Shown piece after piece: positions 1 through 9,071 of a stretch of DNA of 64,000 nucleotides. The position numbers and the translations under genes were made by a program. The DNA comes from DATMNR01 sp963702765. GTDB lineage: Bacteria; Chloroflexota; Ktedonobacteria; Ktedonobacterales; Ktedonobacteraceae. The notes under the pieces are model-generated. The model did not search any database, was not told the origin of the DNA, and saw only the letters and a list, made by a program, of their open reading frames with translations. Within the stretch, counting starts at the first letter, position 1. Every line of letters starts with the position of its first letter. The DNA is taken from the NCBI GenBank assembly GCA_963702765.1, contig CAVPEB010000016.1:23495-87494 (forward strand), in the 5' to 3' direction.

Positions 1-22
1 CAGAGGAACGAGGGAGTATCAT

Positions 23-1375
23 ATGGCTCAAATGCAGAGTATTAACTGGCAGGATGTAGGAAATGAAACAATTACCAATTTACGGGGCCTTCTCCGTCTT
101 GATACACGCAATCCACCTGGCAACGAGATCCGAGCAGCCGAATACCTCCGCTCTCTCCTTGAGGCCGAAGGCATCTTTGGAGAAATAGTTGGACCGAGCA
201 GCGATCGTGGCACCTTCATTGCCAGGCTCAAGGGCGATGGATCAGAGCCTCCACTGCTGTTGATGTCCCATACCGATGTCGTCGCAGTAGAACCTGAGAA
301 GTGGACGCACGACCCCTTTTCTGGAGATGTAGCCGATGGCTTTATATATGGACGTGGTGCGCTCGACATGAAGCAAATGGTCACCATGGAAGCAATGACC
401 ATGTTACTACTCAAACGCAGCGGCGTGCGCCTGAAGCGAGACGTCATATTTATGGCTGCTGCTGATGAGGAAGTCGGAGGAAACCAGGGCGCAGGTTGGG
501 TTGTAGAGAATCGTCCTGAATTGATTCAAGCAGAATATGCGCTCAATGAAGGCGGAGGAAGCGGGTTTGAGATCAATGGTCAACGTTACTATCCAGTTCA
601 GACGGCGGAGAAAGGCACCGTTCGCTTCCGTATTCGTACCTATGGTAAACCCGGCCATGGTTCAGTGCCTCATTACGAGAATCCTATTCTCGAGCTGGCG
701 TCAATCCTGACAAAATTCACTCCTCAACTCCTCCCTGCTCATTTTACAGATACATTTCGCGGATATATTGCCGATATTGCAGAAGAACAACCTGATGATA
801 TTGCTCAGAGCCTGCATGCAGTGCTGGCTGACGAAACAACAGCCGATGCGGCAATCGATAGGCTTCCTCTTGATGTAGCGCTGAAGCTGCGCATGCATGC
901 CATGTTGCGTAATACGGTCACTCCAACAATCCTCGATGCTGGTTCGCAGATCAATGTTATCCCATCGCAGGCCGAGGCATCAATCGATGGACGCAACTTG
1001 CCTGGATGGACACCCGAAATGTTTCTTGAAGAATTACGCGCTGCCCTCAGTCATGAACCGGAAATCACATTGCTGGACCCTTCGACGCCGCTTGAAGCTG
1101 ATCTTCATTCTCCCCTCTTCAACACGATCATGGGTGTTCTGAAAGCACATGACCCTGAAGCAACTGCTGTGCCTTTCTTGTTGACAGGTGGAACCGATGC
1201 AAAGCATGTCACAAAACTGGGTACCAGGGTATATGGCTTTGTGCCAGGCCTCTATGTTGGGACAAACGAGGGAAGGCGTGTTCATAGTCACGATGAGCGT
1301 GTGAGTATCCGCTCTTTACAATGGGGAGTGCGAGTGCTGTATGAAGTTGTCGAACAATTTGCTAGCGGTACATAG
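23..1375 (+). CDS. M20 family metallopeptidase (ArgE/DapE/ACY1 type)
   Basis: A 450-residue zinc hydrolase predicted to cut an acyl or peptide bond in a small substrate. The metal-site motifs are in order: SHTDVV (H83, D85), GRGALDMK (D115), DEEVGG (E149-E150), NEGGG near 177 and a C-terminal HSHDERV. The lid/dimerisation domain lies roughly at 200-320, with KPGHGSVPH at its start. Length is normal for the family. The ATG at 23 follows a purine-rich GAACGAGGGAG. A small unknown gene follows 23 bp after the stop. Substrate cannot be told from sequence; dipeptidase, deacetylase and carboxypeptidase are all possible. Confidence 0.9.
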   Translation: MAQMQSINWQDVGNETITNLRGLLRLDTRNPPGNEIRAAEYLRSLLEAEGIFGEIVGPSSDRGTFIARLKGDGSEPPLLLMSHTDVVAVEPEKWTHDPFSGDVADGFIYGRGALDMKQMVTMEAMTMLLLKRSGVRLKRDVIFMAAADEEVGGNQGAGWVVENRPELIQAEYALNEGGGSGFEINGQRYYPVQTAEKGTVRFRIRTYGKPGHGSVPHYENPILELASILTKFTPQLLPAHFTDTFRGYIADIAEEQPDDIAQSLHAVLADETTADAAIDRLPLDVALKLRMHAMLRNTVTPTILDAGSQINVIPSQAEASIDGRNLPGWTPEMFLEELRAALSHEPEITLLDPSTPLEADLHSPLFNTIMGVLKAHDPEATAVPFLLTGGTDAKHVTKLGTRVYGFVPGLYVGTNEGRRVHSHDERVSIRSLQWGVRVLYEVVEQFASGT

Positions 1376-1398
1376 CACTTGCAAGAAAGATCAGAACC

Positions 1399-1731
1399 AT
1401 GAGCAGCGAAGCAAAAAATTATGCTATCTATGATCGAAATAGGGATCAAGTTGTATCAAGTATCAGTCCAGAAGGAGAAGTTCTCAGTGGAGGAAATCCG
1501 GAAGTCGAAGCCTTATTGAAATCACTCATGCAGGAGGAAATCATGATCCGTGAGCATCAAATCGACTATGATGCTCAAACGGCAGACGAAGACTTTGATG
1601 CCTATCCAGCAGAGAGCATGTGTTATTTCAATATGATTACGCTTCAGCCTGGCGATCCATCCTATCTTAAGGCTTTCCTGACTCGCCTACCATACATCAC
1701 CCATTACGAGGCTCGCCTTTCTGAAATGTGA
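1399..1731 (+). CDS. small hypothetical protein
   Basis: A 110-residue acidic soluble protein that I do not recognise. It has no signal peptide, membrane segment or cysteine cluster. The N-terminal part (AIYDRNRDQVVSSISPEGEV) looks like a short beta-rich segment; the middle is strongly acidic. It lies 23 bp after the M20 peptidase on the same strand and is probably co-transcribed with it. The reading frame is clean and of ordinary composition, so I take it as a real gene, without a function. Confidence 0.55.
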   Translation: MSSEAKNYAIYDRNRDQVVSSISPEGEVLSGGNPEVEALLKSLMQEEIMIREHQIDYDAQTADEDFDAYPAESMCYFNMITLQPGDPSYLKAFLTRLPYITHYEARLSEM

Positions 1732-1770
1732 TCCATCTGTATGAACCGATAATGCTGAATGAAAAACACT

Positions 1771-1878
1771 CGTAGGTGCCGATTTATCGGGCACATCGCC
1801 GATTCATCGGCCAAAGACTCTTCGATGGGCTTTCAAGGCCGATAAATCGGCAATGCGCCAATGAATTGTGCGCCTACA
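1771..1878. repeat. palindromic dispersed repeat, copy 1
   Basis: Two imperfect inverted arms of about 42 bp, 1771-1812 and 1837-1878, match at roughly 31 of 42 positions. Within them, GCCGATTTATCGG (1778-1790) and CCGATAAATCGGC (1839-1851) pair perfectly over 13 bp. The left arm recurs at 3609-3650 with one mismatch in 41 aligned positions. The element sits between convergent genes and contains no ORF. It looks like a small non-autonomous or REP-type element; terminator activity is possible. Confidence 0.7.
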
Positions 1879-1950
1879 AGATATTATTGAATTTAGTTGT
1901 TACAATTCATTTTCGACTAGCTCCTCTTTTCAGGTGCTTCTATTAATTGC

Positions 1951-3483
1951 TCAAGGGGTTCCATGAATATACGCCTGAGCCTTATCCCAAACTACCGCTG
2001 CTACCTGCCGTCCCATCGCTCTTCCCATCAAGTCGCCCTGTTCAAAATGTATGCCGCCATAGCGACGAGACATTCCAGCCTGGTCTGCTGCATTACTAAA
2101 TGTAGCCCATGAAAGCGTAATATCATTCGCTGGAACTTGCCCGAGTTCGAAAGGTGCTGTACCTGCTTTGATGAGCTGCGAAGCGCCAAATGTATCACTA
2201 CCCGTAAAGCGCTTGAATATCTCTGCCGCGCTCGCGCTGAAGGTGCTGTGTCCGGAGAGAAATTCAGGAAATGCCGGTGTCACGATCGTTGCGATCTGGT
2301 AGGGTCTCCAATTCTGGCCTTGTATGATTTGTGCGCCTTGATAAGGCCCTCCCCAAGCTCTGACCTGTTTGCCTGCAAAAAGAAAGTGTATAGCGGTGAT
2401 AGGACGTTCAGAATTGTAGACGCGTTTGGTTTCCCATGCTGCAATACCAGCATCAAAAACGGCATTCGTCATGATAAAGAAGAGCTTCACCTGGGCATCC
2501 AGGTCAAGATTGTCGCGCTGAGAGACAAATTGAGCAAATGTATTCCAATGGCCAGGTGGCTGCACACTGCCAGGCCCATCCGCCCAATACTCGACGATCA
2601 CTTTCTGCTCATCGGTGAGATTGGCGCTGTAGTCAAGTACCTGCTGTGCTTGCTGCGTATACTCTGGTGAGGGATAGACCGCTGGCCCAGAAGGACGAAA
2701 TTGCGACGCCGAACCGAGGGCAAAGGGTGTCATCATCCCGCAGAAAGCAGTCACATATTGTTGGGTAACATAGATGCCCCTTGCAGTTGAGACGCGCAAC
2801 GGTTGCCACGCATTTGGGTCTGTAATCTGAAAGGGAGTATTCTTCGGCACATAACCCGAGTAGTCAGAGTAAGCTCCAGGATGTAGATTTCCTAGCTGAT
2901 TCGAGCCGTCGTTATGCCTGAATTTCAGGACGGCCAGTGCTGCTACATTACCCACTCCGGGAGGTGTGCTGCTATCTGTCGAAGTATCGGATGGATTATA
3001 CCCCAGGTGATTCATCAACGTATTGAAATAGGCAACCTGGTCAGGATAGAGATCGACCAGCGCGCGATATGCAGCATAACTGATTGCTTTTTCCTTGTTC
3101 GCTTGAGTGCGTTCAGGAGTGGGACGCCGCAGCGTGCTGCCCAGGCGCGTGTCAACTGCCACCTCGTCGTAAGCTGCCCAGGCATCATACATACAGGTAT
3201 GAACTACCGCGAGCACGCGTGCAACGATTGGGGGGCCGAGATGGCCATTCTTGATCATTTGTAAGGCAGCATTGTTCCACTGCATTACCACTGAAGGAGG
3301 GCCGCTGCCATGTGTTGGTGTTACATGCGTTGTGGTAGTATTTCCCGTGCAAGCATCCAGCACCAGGCCTGCTCCTGCCAGCGCTGCCACTACACCCAAT
3401 CCCTTACCAATCGCTTGCCTTCGACTTATTGACTGGTTGTTGAATTGCACCATGCAACGTTCCAGTTGCGTCTCGTCTTGCAT
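1951..3483 (-). CDS. Tat-exported vanadium-dependent haloperoxidase / PAP2-fold protein
   Basis: A 510-residue protein of the vanadium haloperoxidase / PAP2 phosphatase fold, which binds vanadate or phosphate and oxidises halides or releases phosphate. All three parts of the anion site are present in the C-terminal half: KRVYNSERP (K-x6-RP), EFLSGHS, and SRRYGGIH followed by an Asp. The N-terminus is a twin-arginine signal (ISRRQAIGKG), a hydrophobic stretch and a lipobox-like LDAC, so an exported lipoprotein is likely. The start at 3483 has a weak AAGG upstream; an ATG at 3453 is the alternative and leaves the signal intact. The gene is flanked by two copies of the same dispersed repeat. Peroxidase versus phosphatase activity cannot be decided. 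Confidence 0.85.
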   Translation of the reverse strand: MQDETQLERCMVQFNNQSISRRQAIGKGLGVVAALAGAGLVLDACTGNTTTTHVTPTHGSGPPSVVMQWNNAALQMIKNGHLGPPIVARVLAVVHTCMYDAWAAYDEVAVDTRLGSTLRRPTPERTQANKEKAISYAAYRALVDLYPDQVAYFNTLMNHLGYNPSDTSTDSSTPPGVGNVAALAVLKFRHNDGSNQLGNLHPGAYSDYSGYVPKNTPFQITDPNAWQPLRVSTARGIYVTQQYVTAFCGMMTPFALGSASQFRPSGPAVYPSPEYTQQAQQVLDYSANLTDEQKVIVEYWADGPGSVQPPGHWNTFAQFVSQRDNLDLDAQVKLFFIMTNAVFDAGIAAWETKRVYNSERPITAIHFLFAGKQVRAWGGPYQGAQIIQGQNWRPYQIATIVTPAFPEFLSGHSTFSASAAEIFKRFTGSDTFGASQLIKAGTAPFELGQVPANDITLSWATFSNAADQAGMSRRYGGIHFEQGDLMGRAMGRQVAAVVWDKAQAYIHGTP

Positions 3484-3608
3484 TACTAAAACCTTTTTTG
3501 TCCCATTTGTTTGCAGGTTGTATTCTAACGCCTGACGCTCAGTTGGTCAACGTTTTGCATATAAATACTGCAATGTAATACGAATCTGGGAACGTAATTC
3601 GGAGTAAT

Positions 3609-3650
3609 TGTAGGTGCCGATTTATCGGGCACATCGCCAATTCATCGGCC
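3609..3650. repeat. dispersed repeat, copy 2 (left arm only)
   Basis: Almost identical to 1771-1812, beginning TGTAGGTGCCGATTTATCGG, with one G-to-A change. The matching inverted right arm is not clearly present here. With copy 1 it brackets the haloperoxidase gene in direct orientation. Confidence 0.7.
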
Positions 3651-3715
3651 TTTGGTGCAGGTTCTCATACCTGCATTCTATACGTAATGTGCATCTACCT
3701 GGCCACTTCAAGGTC

Positions 3716-3750
3716 TGTCATCCTGAGCGTCAGCGAAGGATCTCACTGCC
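3716..3750. repeat. REP-like element (TGTCATCCTGAGCG family)
   Basis: The stretch starts TGTCATCCTGAGCG and continues with AGCGAAGGATCTCA. It differs by only two bases from 16161-16195. It lies between the convergent ends of the dispersed-repeat region and the STAND regulator. Similar extragenic repeats are common in many bacterial genomes. Confidence 0.65.
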
Positions 3751-3782
3751 CATCCTGACGAAATGCTTCGCTAAATGTGCTT

Positions 3783-6692
3783 TCATTGATCAGCAGGTGC
3801 CGTTGCTGCTTGACCTGGCGCGACAAGTACCTGCTCCAGCGTCATAGTCCGTCCCTCGGCCCATGCTGCATCAAATGCCTGTGCGCCAAGTTGCGTGCGT
3901 GCAGCCGCGACCGCTGGCTTGTAATCAACACGTTCTAGTCGTGTAAGAGGGATGCCGCAACGCTCCCGCCACGACTCTGCCGCACCCCAGAGGTGTGCTG
4001 CCCACACTTCCTTTCTCTGTGTCGCCACGACACTGGCCCATCCTTCCAGACAGAAAGCAATAAGCCAGAAGTCTTTCAACTCACGGGCTCTTGCCAGACT
4101 CTCCTCGTGAAAGGCGAGTGCTGCGGCGAAATCACCTTGGTATGCCTTGATCCTACCTAAAATAGCGAGCGACCAGAAGACACGCCATCGGTCCCCTATA
4201 TCCTGCCAATGAGCCAGGCTCTGCACCTCCAGGTCATAGGCAGAGGCTGCATCACCCTGGCTGAGCGCTATCCAGCCCGCGAGCCAGGAGTAGAAAGCCA
4301 TTCCATCCTTGTTGCCAAGTTCCCTGGAGATCGTCAGGCTTTCTTCGAGCCGAATGCGTACTCTCGCCTGATCGCCTTGTGCACAGAAGAGCCACAGTGC
4401 TGACTGTCTTAGGCAATAAGCAATTCCTCGTTGATTCCCTAGTTCTTTAAAGGTCGTCAGGCTTTCCTCGAACAAAGCCTGTCCTCTATTGTACTCTCCT
4501 TGTACACTGACAACGTCCGCCAGGTTCTCAAGCAACCACGCGGTGGCCTCCTTGTCGCCAAACCCCCGGTAGAGCTCGAGGCTCTCTTCCAACAACAAAC
4601 GTGCTGTTACGATATTGTTCCCTTTCGTCTGTGCAACCCACCCCAGTCCCTGGAGAGTAGAAGCGACGCCACGCGTGTCTCCGAGTTGGCGGTACAGAAC
4701 GAGACTCTTCAGCAACAATGCCTCTCCTTGATCAAAATCACCCTGGACGTTTGCGTAGCCCGCCGCAGCGTTCAACGCCCTGGCTCGATCCGAAGCTGCA
4801 ACTCCTTCTCCGCTCGTCAGCGCCTGCTCCAGAAAGGCTCGCCCCTCACTGTAGAGACCACGCACATCCCAAAACACCTCCATTGCTTCGCAAAGACGCA
4901 AAGCCATCTTAATGCCTGGCTCTGCTTGCGCAGGATCGAGTGACCACTCCATCGCTGTTCGTAGGTTGTCATGTTCTCCCTCGATCCGCTCCAACCACTC
5001 AGCTTGTTGTCGGCCCTTGAACCCCCGTGTGGCTTCCTCAGCCAGCGCGAGGTAGTAAGCCGCATGCGCCTCATGGGTCGTGTCCATCTCTCGACTTGCA
5101 GCCAGACACTCCTGACCATACTCGCGGATCGTCTCCAACATCGTGAGACGGAGTTCTTCTCCCTCGGATACGGTTTGCCGTAGCAAGTTCTTATCGATGA
5201 GTGAGGCCACCGTCTCAAATACAAGCGCTGTGTCGTCCCCGAAGGTCGCAGATACTGCCTCGATCGCCTGCCAGGTGCAACCACCCACGAAGACAGAAAG
5301 CCGTCGGAAGAGGCGCTGCTCTTGTGCAGAGAGCAGGTCATAGCTCCACTGGATGGTGCTGCGCAGAGTTCGCTGGCGTGCTGGAGTATCTCGTACACTA
5401 CTGGTCAAGAGCGGCAAACGCTGCTCCAGGCGTGTTAGCAGTGCCTGTGGGGGGAACAACTTGATGCGTGCTGCTGCTAACTCGATGGCTAGGGGAAGCC
5501 CATCTAAGCGCGCGCAGATCTCTGCCACAGCAGGAGCGTTGGCATTGGTCACCTGGAAATCTGGCTGAACCGCCTGTGTTCGCTCGATGAAGATCGCGAC
5601 GGCCTCGTACTGCGAGAGCGTCGCCAGGTCTGGCAAGTGTTTGGGATCAGGCAGTGCCAGTGCTGGCACGGGGAACTCTTGCTCAGCTCGTACATGCAGC
5701 GCCTCCCGACTCGTTACCAGCACGTTGAGGTGGGGACAAGCGCCCAGCAGATCTGCGAGAGCGGATGCCGCCTGCACTACTTGCTCGAAGTTGTCCAATA
5801 GCAACAGCACATGCTTCTCGCGTAAAGACGCCTTGAGTTGGTCCAGCAGCGACCTCTCTCCCGTTTCCCGCATGTCAAGCGTCTGAGCGATGGCCGGGAT
5901 CACCAGGTCGGGGTCGGTAAGCGGAGCCAGGGACACGAACCATGTCCCATCGATGAAGTGCTCGCTCACCTCGGCAGCCACTTGCAGCCCCAGGCGCGTC
6001 TTGCCCACACCTCCCGGGCCAGTCAGCGTGACGAGGCGCACGTCCTGGCGCAGGAGTTTCTGCTGGATGGCGACCACTTCCTTCTCCCGTCCGATGAACG
6101 GGGTCGGTTGAAGAGGCAGATTGTTGGGATAGCTGTCTAATGTCTTCAACTGCGGGAAATCAGTAAGTAAACCCGCAATGACCAGTTGGAAGAGCTGGCT
6201 CGGTTGCTGTAAGTCCTTGAGGCGATATGCTCCCAGGTCAAGCAGACTTACACCTTCTGGCAAGGCGTGTACAACCAACTCACGTGTCGTCTGGGAGAGT
6301 AAGACCTGTCCACCATGACCAGCGCTCATGATGCGCGCAGCCCGATGGACATCCAGACCCACATAGCCCTCGGATGCCAGGTGTGGCTCTCCTGTATGCA
6401 ACCCCATGCGTACTCGCACGGTCACACCATCGAGCCAGGGGTGGTTGGCGAGTGCGCGTTGACCATCTACAGCTGCCGCAACGGCATCGCTGGCCCTCGC
6501 AAAAGCCACAAAGAAGGCATCCCCTTGCGTATCCACTTCATAGCCTTGCCATTGGTGAAACGCGCTACGCAAGAGGTGACGGCACTCTGCTAATACATCA
6601 GCGTAGTGCTCGCCCAACTGCTGGAGCAGGCGTGTAGACCCCTCGATATCAGTGAAGAGCAGCGTGACGGTTCCTGCCGGGAGGTGCTGCAT
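3783..6692 (-). CDS. class III cyclase - NB-ARC - TPR STAND regulator
   Basis: A 969-residue signalling ATPase. Residues 5-170 are a class III adenylate/guanylate cyclase domain with both metal-binding Asp residues (D15 in FTDIEGST, D58 in TQGDAFF). The transition-state segment reads VHRAARI: R120 is kept but the usual Asn is His116, so real cyclase activity is uncertain. The NB-ARC module follows, with P-loop GPGGVGKT (225-232), Walker B LLLLDNFEQV, sensor LVTSREAL and GLPLAIELAAARIKL. The C-terminal half is a run of TPR repeats (motifs such as LFEESL.TF.ELGNQRG). There is no HTH, so output would be by cyclase activity or protein contact. It is divergent from a broken paralogue. Start ATG 6692 has AGGAGGAACACC upstream. 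Confidence 0.9.
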   Translation of the reverse strand: MQHLPAGTVTLLFTDIEGSTRLLQQLGEHYADVLAECRHLLRSAFHQWQGYEVDTQGDAFFVAFARASDAVAAAVDGQRALANHPWLDGVTVRVRMGLHTGEPHLASEGYVGLDVHRAARIMSAGHGGQVLLSQTTRELVVHALPEGVSLLDLGAYRLKDLQQPSQLFQLVIAGLLTDFPQLKTLDSYPNNLPLQPTPFIGREKEVVAIQQKLLRQDVRLVTLTGPGGVGKTRLGLQVAAEVSEHFIDGTWFVSLAPLTDPDLVIPAIAQTLDMRETGERSLLDQLKASLREKHVLLLLDNFEQVVQAASALADLLGACPHLNVLVTSREALHVRAEQEFPVPALALPDPKHLPDLATLSQYEAVAIFIERTQAVQPDFQVTNANAPAVAEICARLDGLPLAIELAAARIKLFPPQALLTRLEQRLPLLTSSVRDTPARQRTLRSTIQWSYDLLSAQEQRLFRRLSVFVGGCTWQAIEAVSATFGDDTALVFETVASLIDKNLLRQTVSEGEELRLTMLETIREYGQECLAASREMDTTHEAHAAYYLALAEEATRGFKGRQQAEWLERIEGEHDNLRTAMEWSLDPAQAEPGIKMALRLCEAMEVFWDVRGLYSEGRAFLEQALTSGEGVAASDRARALNAAAGYANVQGDFDQGEALLLKSLVLYRQLGDTRGVASTLQGLGWVAQTKGNNIVTARLLLEESLELYRGFGDKEATAWLLENLADVVSVQGEYNRGQALFEESLTTFKELGNQRGIAYCLRQSALWLFCAQGDQARVRIRLEESLTISRELGNKDGMAFYSWLAGWIALSQGDAASAYDLEVQSLAHWQDIGDRWRVFWSLAILGRIKAYQGDFAAALAFHEESLARARELKDFWLIAFCLEGWASVVATQRKEVWAAHLWGAAESWRERCGIPLTRLERVDYKPAVAAARTQLGAQAFDAAWAEGRTMTLEQVLVAPGQAATAPADQ

Positions 6693-6993
6693 GGTGTTCC
6701 TCCTCAGATTCTAATCGGCGCGTATTATCTCAGTTCGTTCTAATTATGTCTTCTAAAGCTACTATCTAGTTCTCTGCTGAGAAGAAGGCATTTGTTTACT
6801 AATGACAAGTGCCTTGCATATGGCCTATCCTGCAATGCTCTAGTATTGGAAGTATATCACCACTGAGAAACTCAAGCAAAAGTAGGATGAGCAGGAGAAA
6901 CTGTGATATACTGACACGGAAATTGTCGCTCGACAGCAGGTATTTTGGCGCGATCTGTGACATATCTGTTCGCCCGTGACATGGGGGTTCGCG
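6693..6993. other. divergent intergenic region between two STAND paralogues
   Basis: 301 bp with no supported gene. It must hold both promoters. A TATACT hexamer at 6907-6912 with an upstream TG is a possible extended -10 for the rightward gene, but no good -35 is seen. Confidence 0.4.
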
Positions 6994-8976
6994 ATGCAGT
7001 TTCATCCAACAGGAACCGTCACCTTGCTCTTCACCGATATCGAGGGCTCGACCAATCTGCTCCGGCACGCTTTTCATGTCTTCAATGGTCACGAGGTTGA
7101 CACCCAGGGTGATGCCTTCTTCGTCGCCTTTGCCCGCGCTACTGATGCCGTCTCGGCTGCGGTGGCCGCCCAGCGCTCCCTTTTCTCCCATACCTGGCCA
7201 GAAGGCGTGACTGTGCGGGTACGAATGGGCCTGCATACAGGAGAACCAGTTCGTGCTACTGAAGGCTATGTAGGTCTGGATGTCCACCGGGCTGCCCGTA
7301 TCATGAGCGCTGGTCATGGCGGACAGGTCTTACTCTCCCAGACGACACGTGAGTTGGTTGTACAGGCTCTCCCGGAGGGTGTAACACTGCGTGACTTGGG
7401 CGACCATCGCCTCAAGGATTTGCAACGCGCTAGCCAGCTCTTTCAACTCGTCATTGCAGACTTACCCGCAGGCTTTCCTCCTCTGAGAACGCTCAATGCG
7501 CATCCCAATAACCTGCCCATCCAGCCAACACCACTCATCGGGCGAGAAAAAGAAGTTGCTGCAGTCGCAAAGTTGCTTCGTCGCGAGGATGTGCGCCTGC
7601 TCACCTTGACTGGACCTGGCGGCACCGGCAAAACGCGCTTGGTTCTGCAGGTAGCCGCCGAACTGAGCGACAGATTCGCAGATGGCGTCTTCTTCGTCAA
7701 CCTTGCTCCCCTGAGTGATCCCGAATTGGTTATCCCTGCCGCTGCTCAATCGCTCGATCTTCAAGAGAGAGCAGATCAACCCATACTTGAACTCCTGAAA
7801 GCGTCTCTGAGAGAGAAGCACCTACTGCTCCTGTTGGATAACTTTGAGCAGGTGGTGAGCGCAGCCTTGCAGGTGGCAGAACTTCTCGCTGTCTGCCCGA
7901 AACTGAAGATCCTGGTGACGAGCCGGATGGCCTTGCATGTTCGTGCTGAACAGGAGTTTGCCGTGCCCCCTCTGGCACTCCCCGACCCCAAACACCTGCC
8001 CGATCTCGTCGTACTCTCGCAATATGAGGCGGTTGCTCTTTTCATCCAGCGAGCCAGGGCGGTGAAGTCAGACTTCCAGGTGACCAATGCCACCGCCCCA
8101 GCGGTCGCAGAGATGTGTGTGCGTTTGGATGGGTTGCCGCTTGCGATTGAATTGGCAGCAGCTCGTATCAAACTGTTCCCGCCTCAGGCATTGCTCGCGC
8201 GGTTGGGTCAGCGCCTGTCCGTATTGACGGGAGGAGCGCTTGATGCTCCTGCTCGCCAGCAGACCCTGCGTCAGACCATTCAATGGAGCTATGATCTGCT
8301 CATCGCCCATGAACAGCGTCTTTTCCGGCTGCTTTCTATCTTCGTTGGTGGTTGCACATTCGAAGCGATAGAAGCTGTTTGCGCTGAGCTTGGGTACGTA
8401 ATACCATCGGTGCTAGATGGGGTAGCTTCCCTTATCGATAAGAACCTGCTTCAGCAAACAACTCAGGAGGGAGAGATTCCTCGCCTCATGATGCTGGAGA
8501 CGATCCGCGAGTATGGACTGGAGGTGCTCTCAACGAGCGAAGAGATGGAAGCGACCAGACAGGCACATGCCACCTATTATGTCATGCTGGTAGAGGAAGC
8601 GGTACAAGGATTAAAGAGTACGCAACAAGCCGAGTGGTTGGAGCGGCTGGAGCAAGAGCATGACAACCTGCGAGCAACGCTCGCGTGGATGCTCGAACCT
8701 GCGCAAGCAGGGCCAGGCATTGAAAAGGCATTACAGTTTGTCGTGGCACTCCATGCATTTTGGGAAGTGCGTGGCCACTATAGAGAGGCGCTATCTTTCC
8801 TAGAGCAGGTCCTGGCAAGTAGCGGTGGTGTTGTGAATCCCATGCGTGCAAAGGCGTTGTGGCCGGGGGCGGACTTCGCCGCGTATCAGGGCGATTATGA
8901 TCGTGCGGAGGCGCTGTGCCAGGAGAGTCTCTTCCTGTCTCGCGAACTTGAGGATATTCGAGGTATCGCCGACTCC

Positions 8977-9002
8977 GGTTCTACCCAAAACCCAGGGTTG
9001 CA
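8977..9002 (+). repeat. IS left terminal inverted repeat (26 bp)
   Basis: Exact reverse complement of 10416-10441. Confidence 0.92.
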
Positions 9003-9071
9003 AAAAAAGAGAGAAACTCCTATTGTGAAAGGAAAAGAACATCTACTCACTCACAGAAGGAGAATTCTCTC

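Noticed and set aside
1771..1878. CRISPR-like repeat
   Set aside because: Only one palindromic unit and one distant copy; no regular spacing or spacers. No CRISPR array or cas gene was seen in the window.
2137..2670. Plus-strand frame of 177 codons within the haloperoxidase gene
   Set aside because: Lies wholly opposite a gene with all family motifs; its own translation is Cys-rich and unlike any protein I know.
6799..7317. Minus-strand frame of 172 codons over the start of the second STAND gene
   Set aside because: It is a mirror of the cyclase coding sequence; a similar shadow appears over the first paralogue. No SD, no recognisable product.
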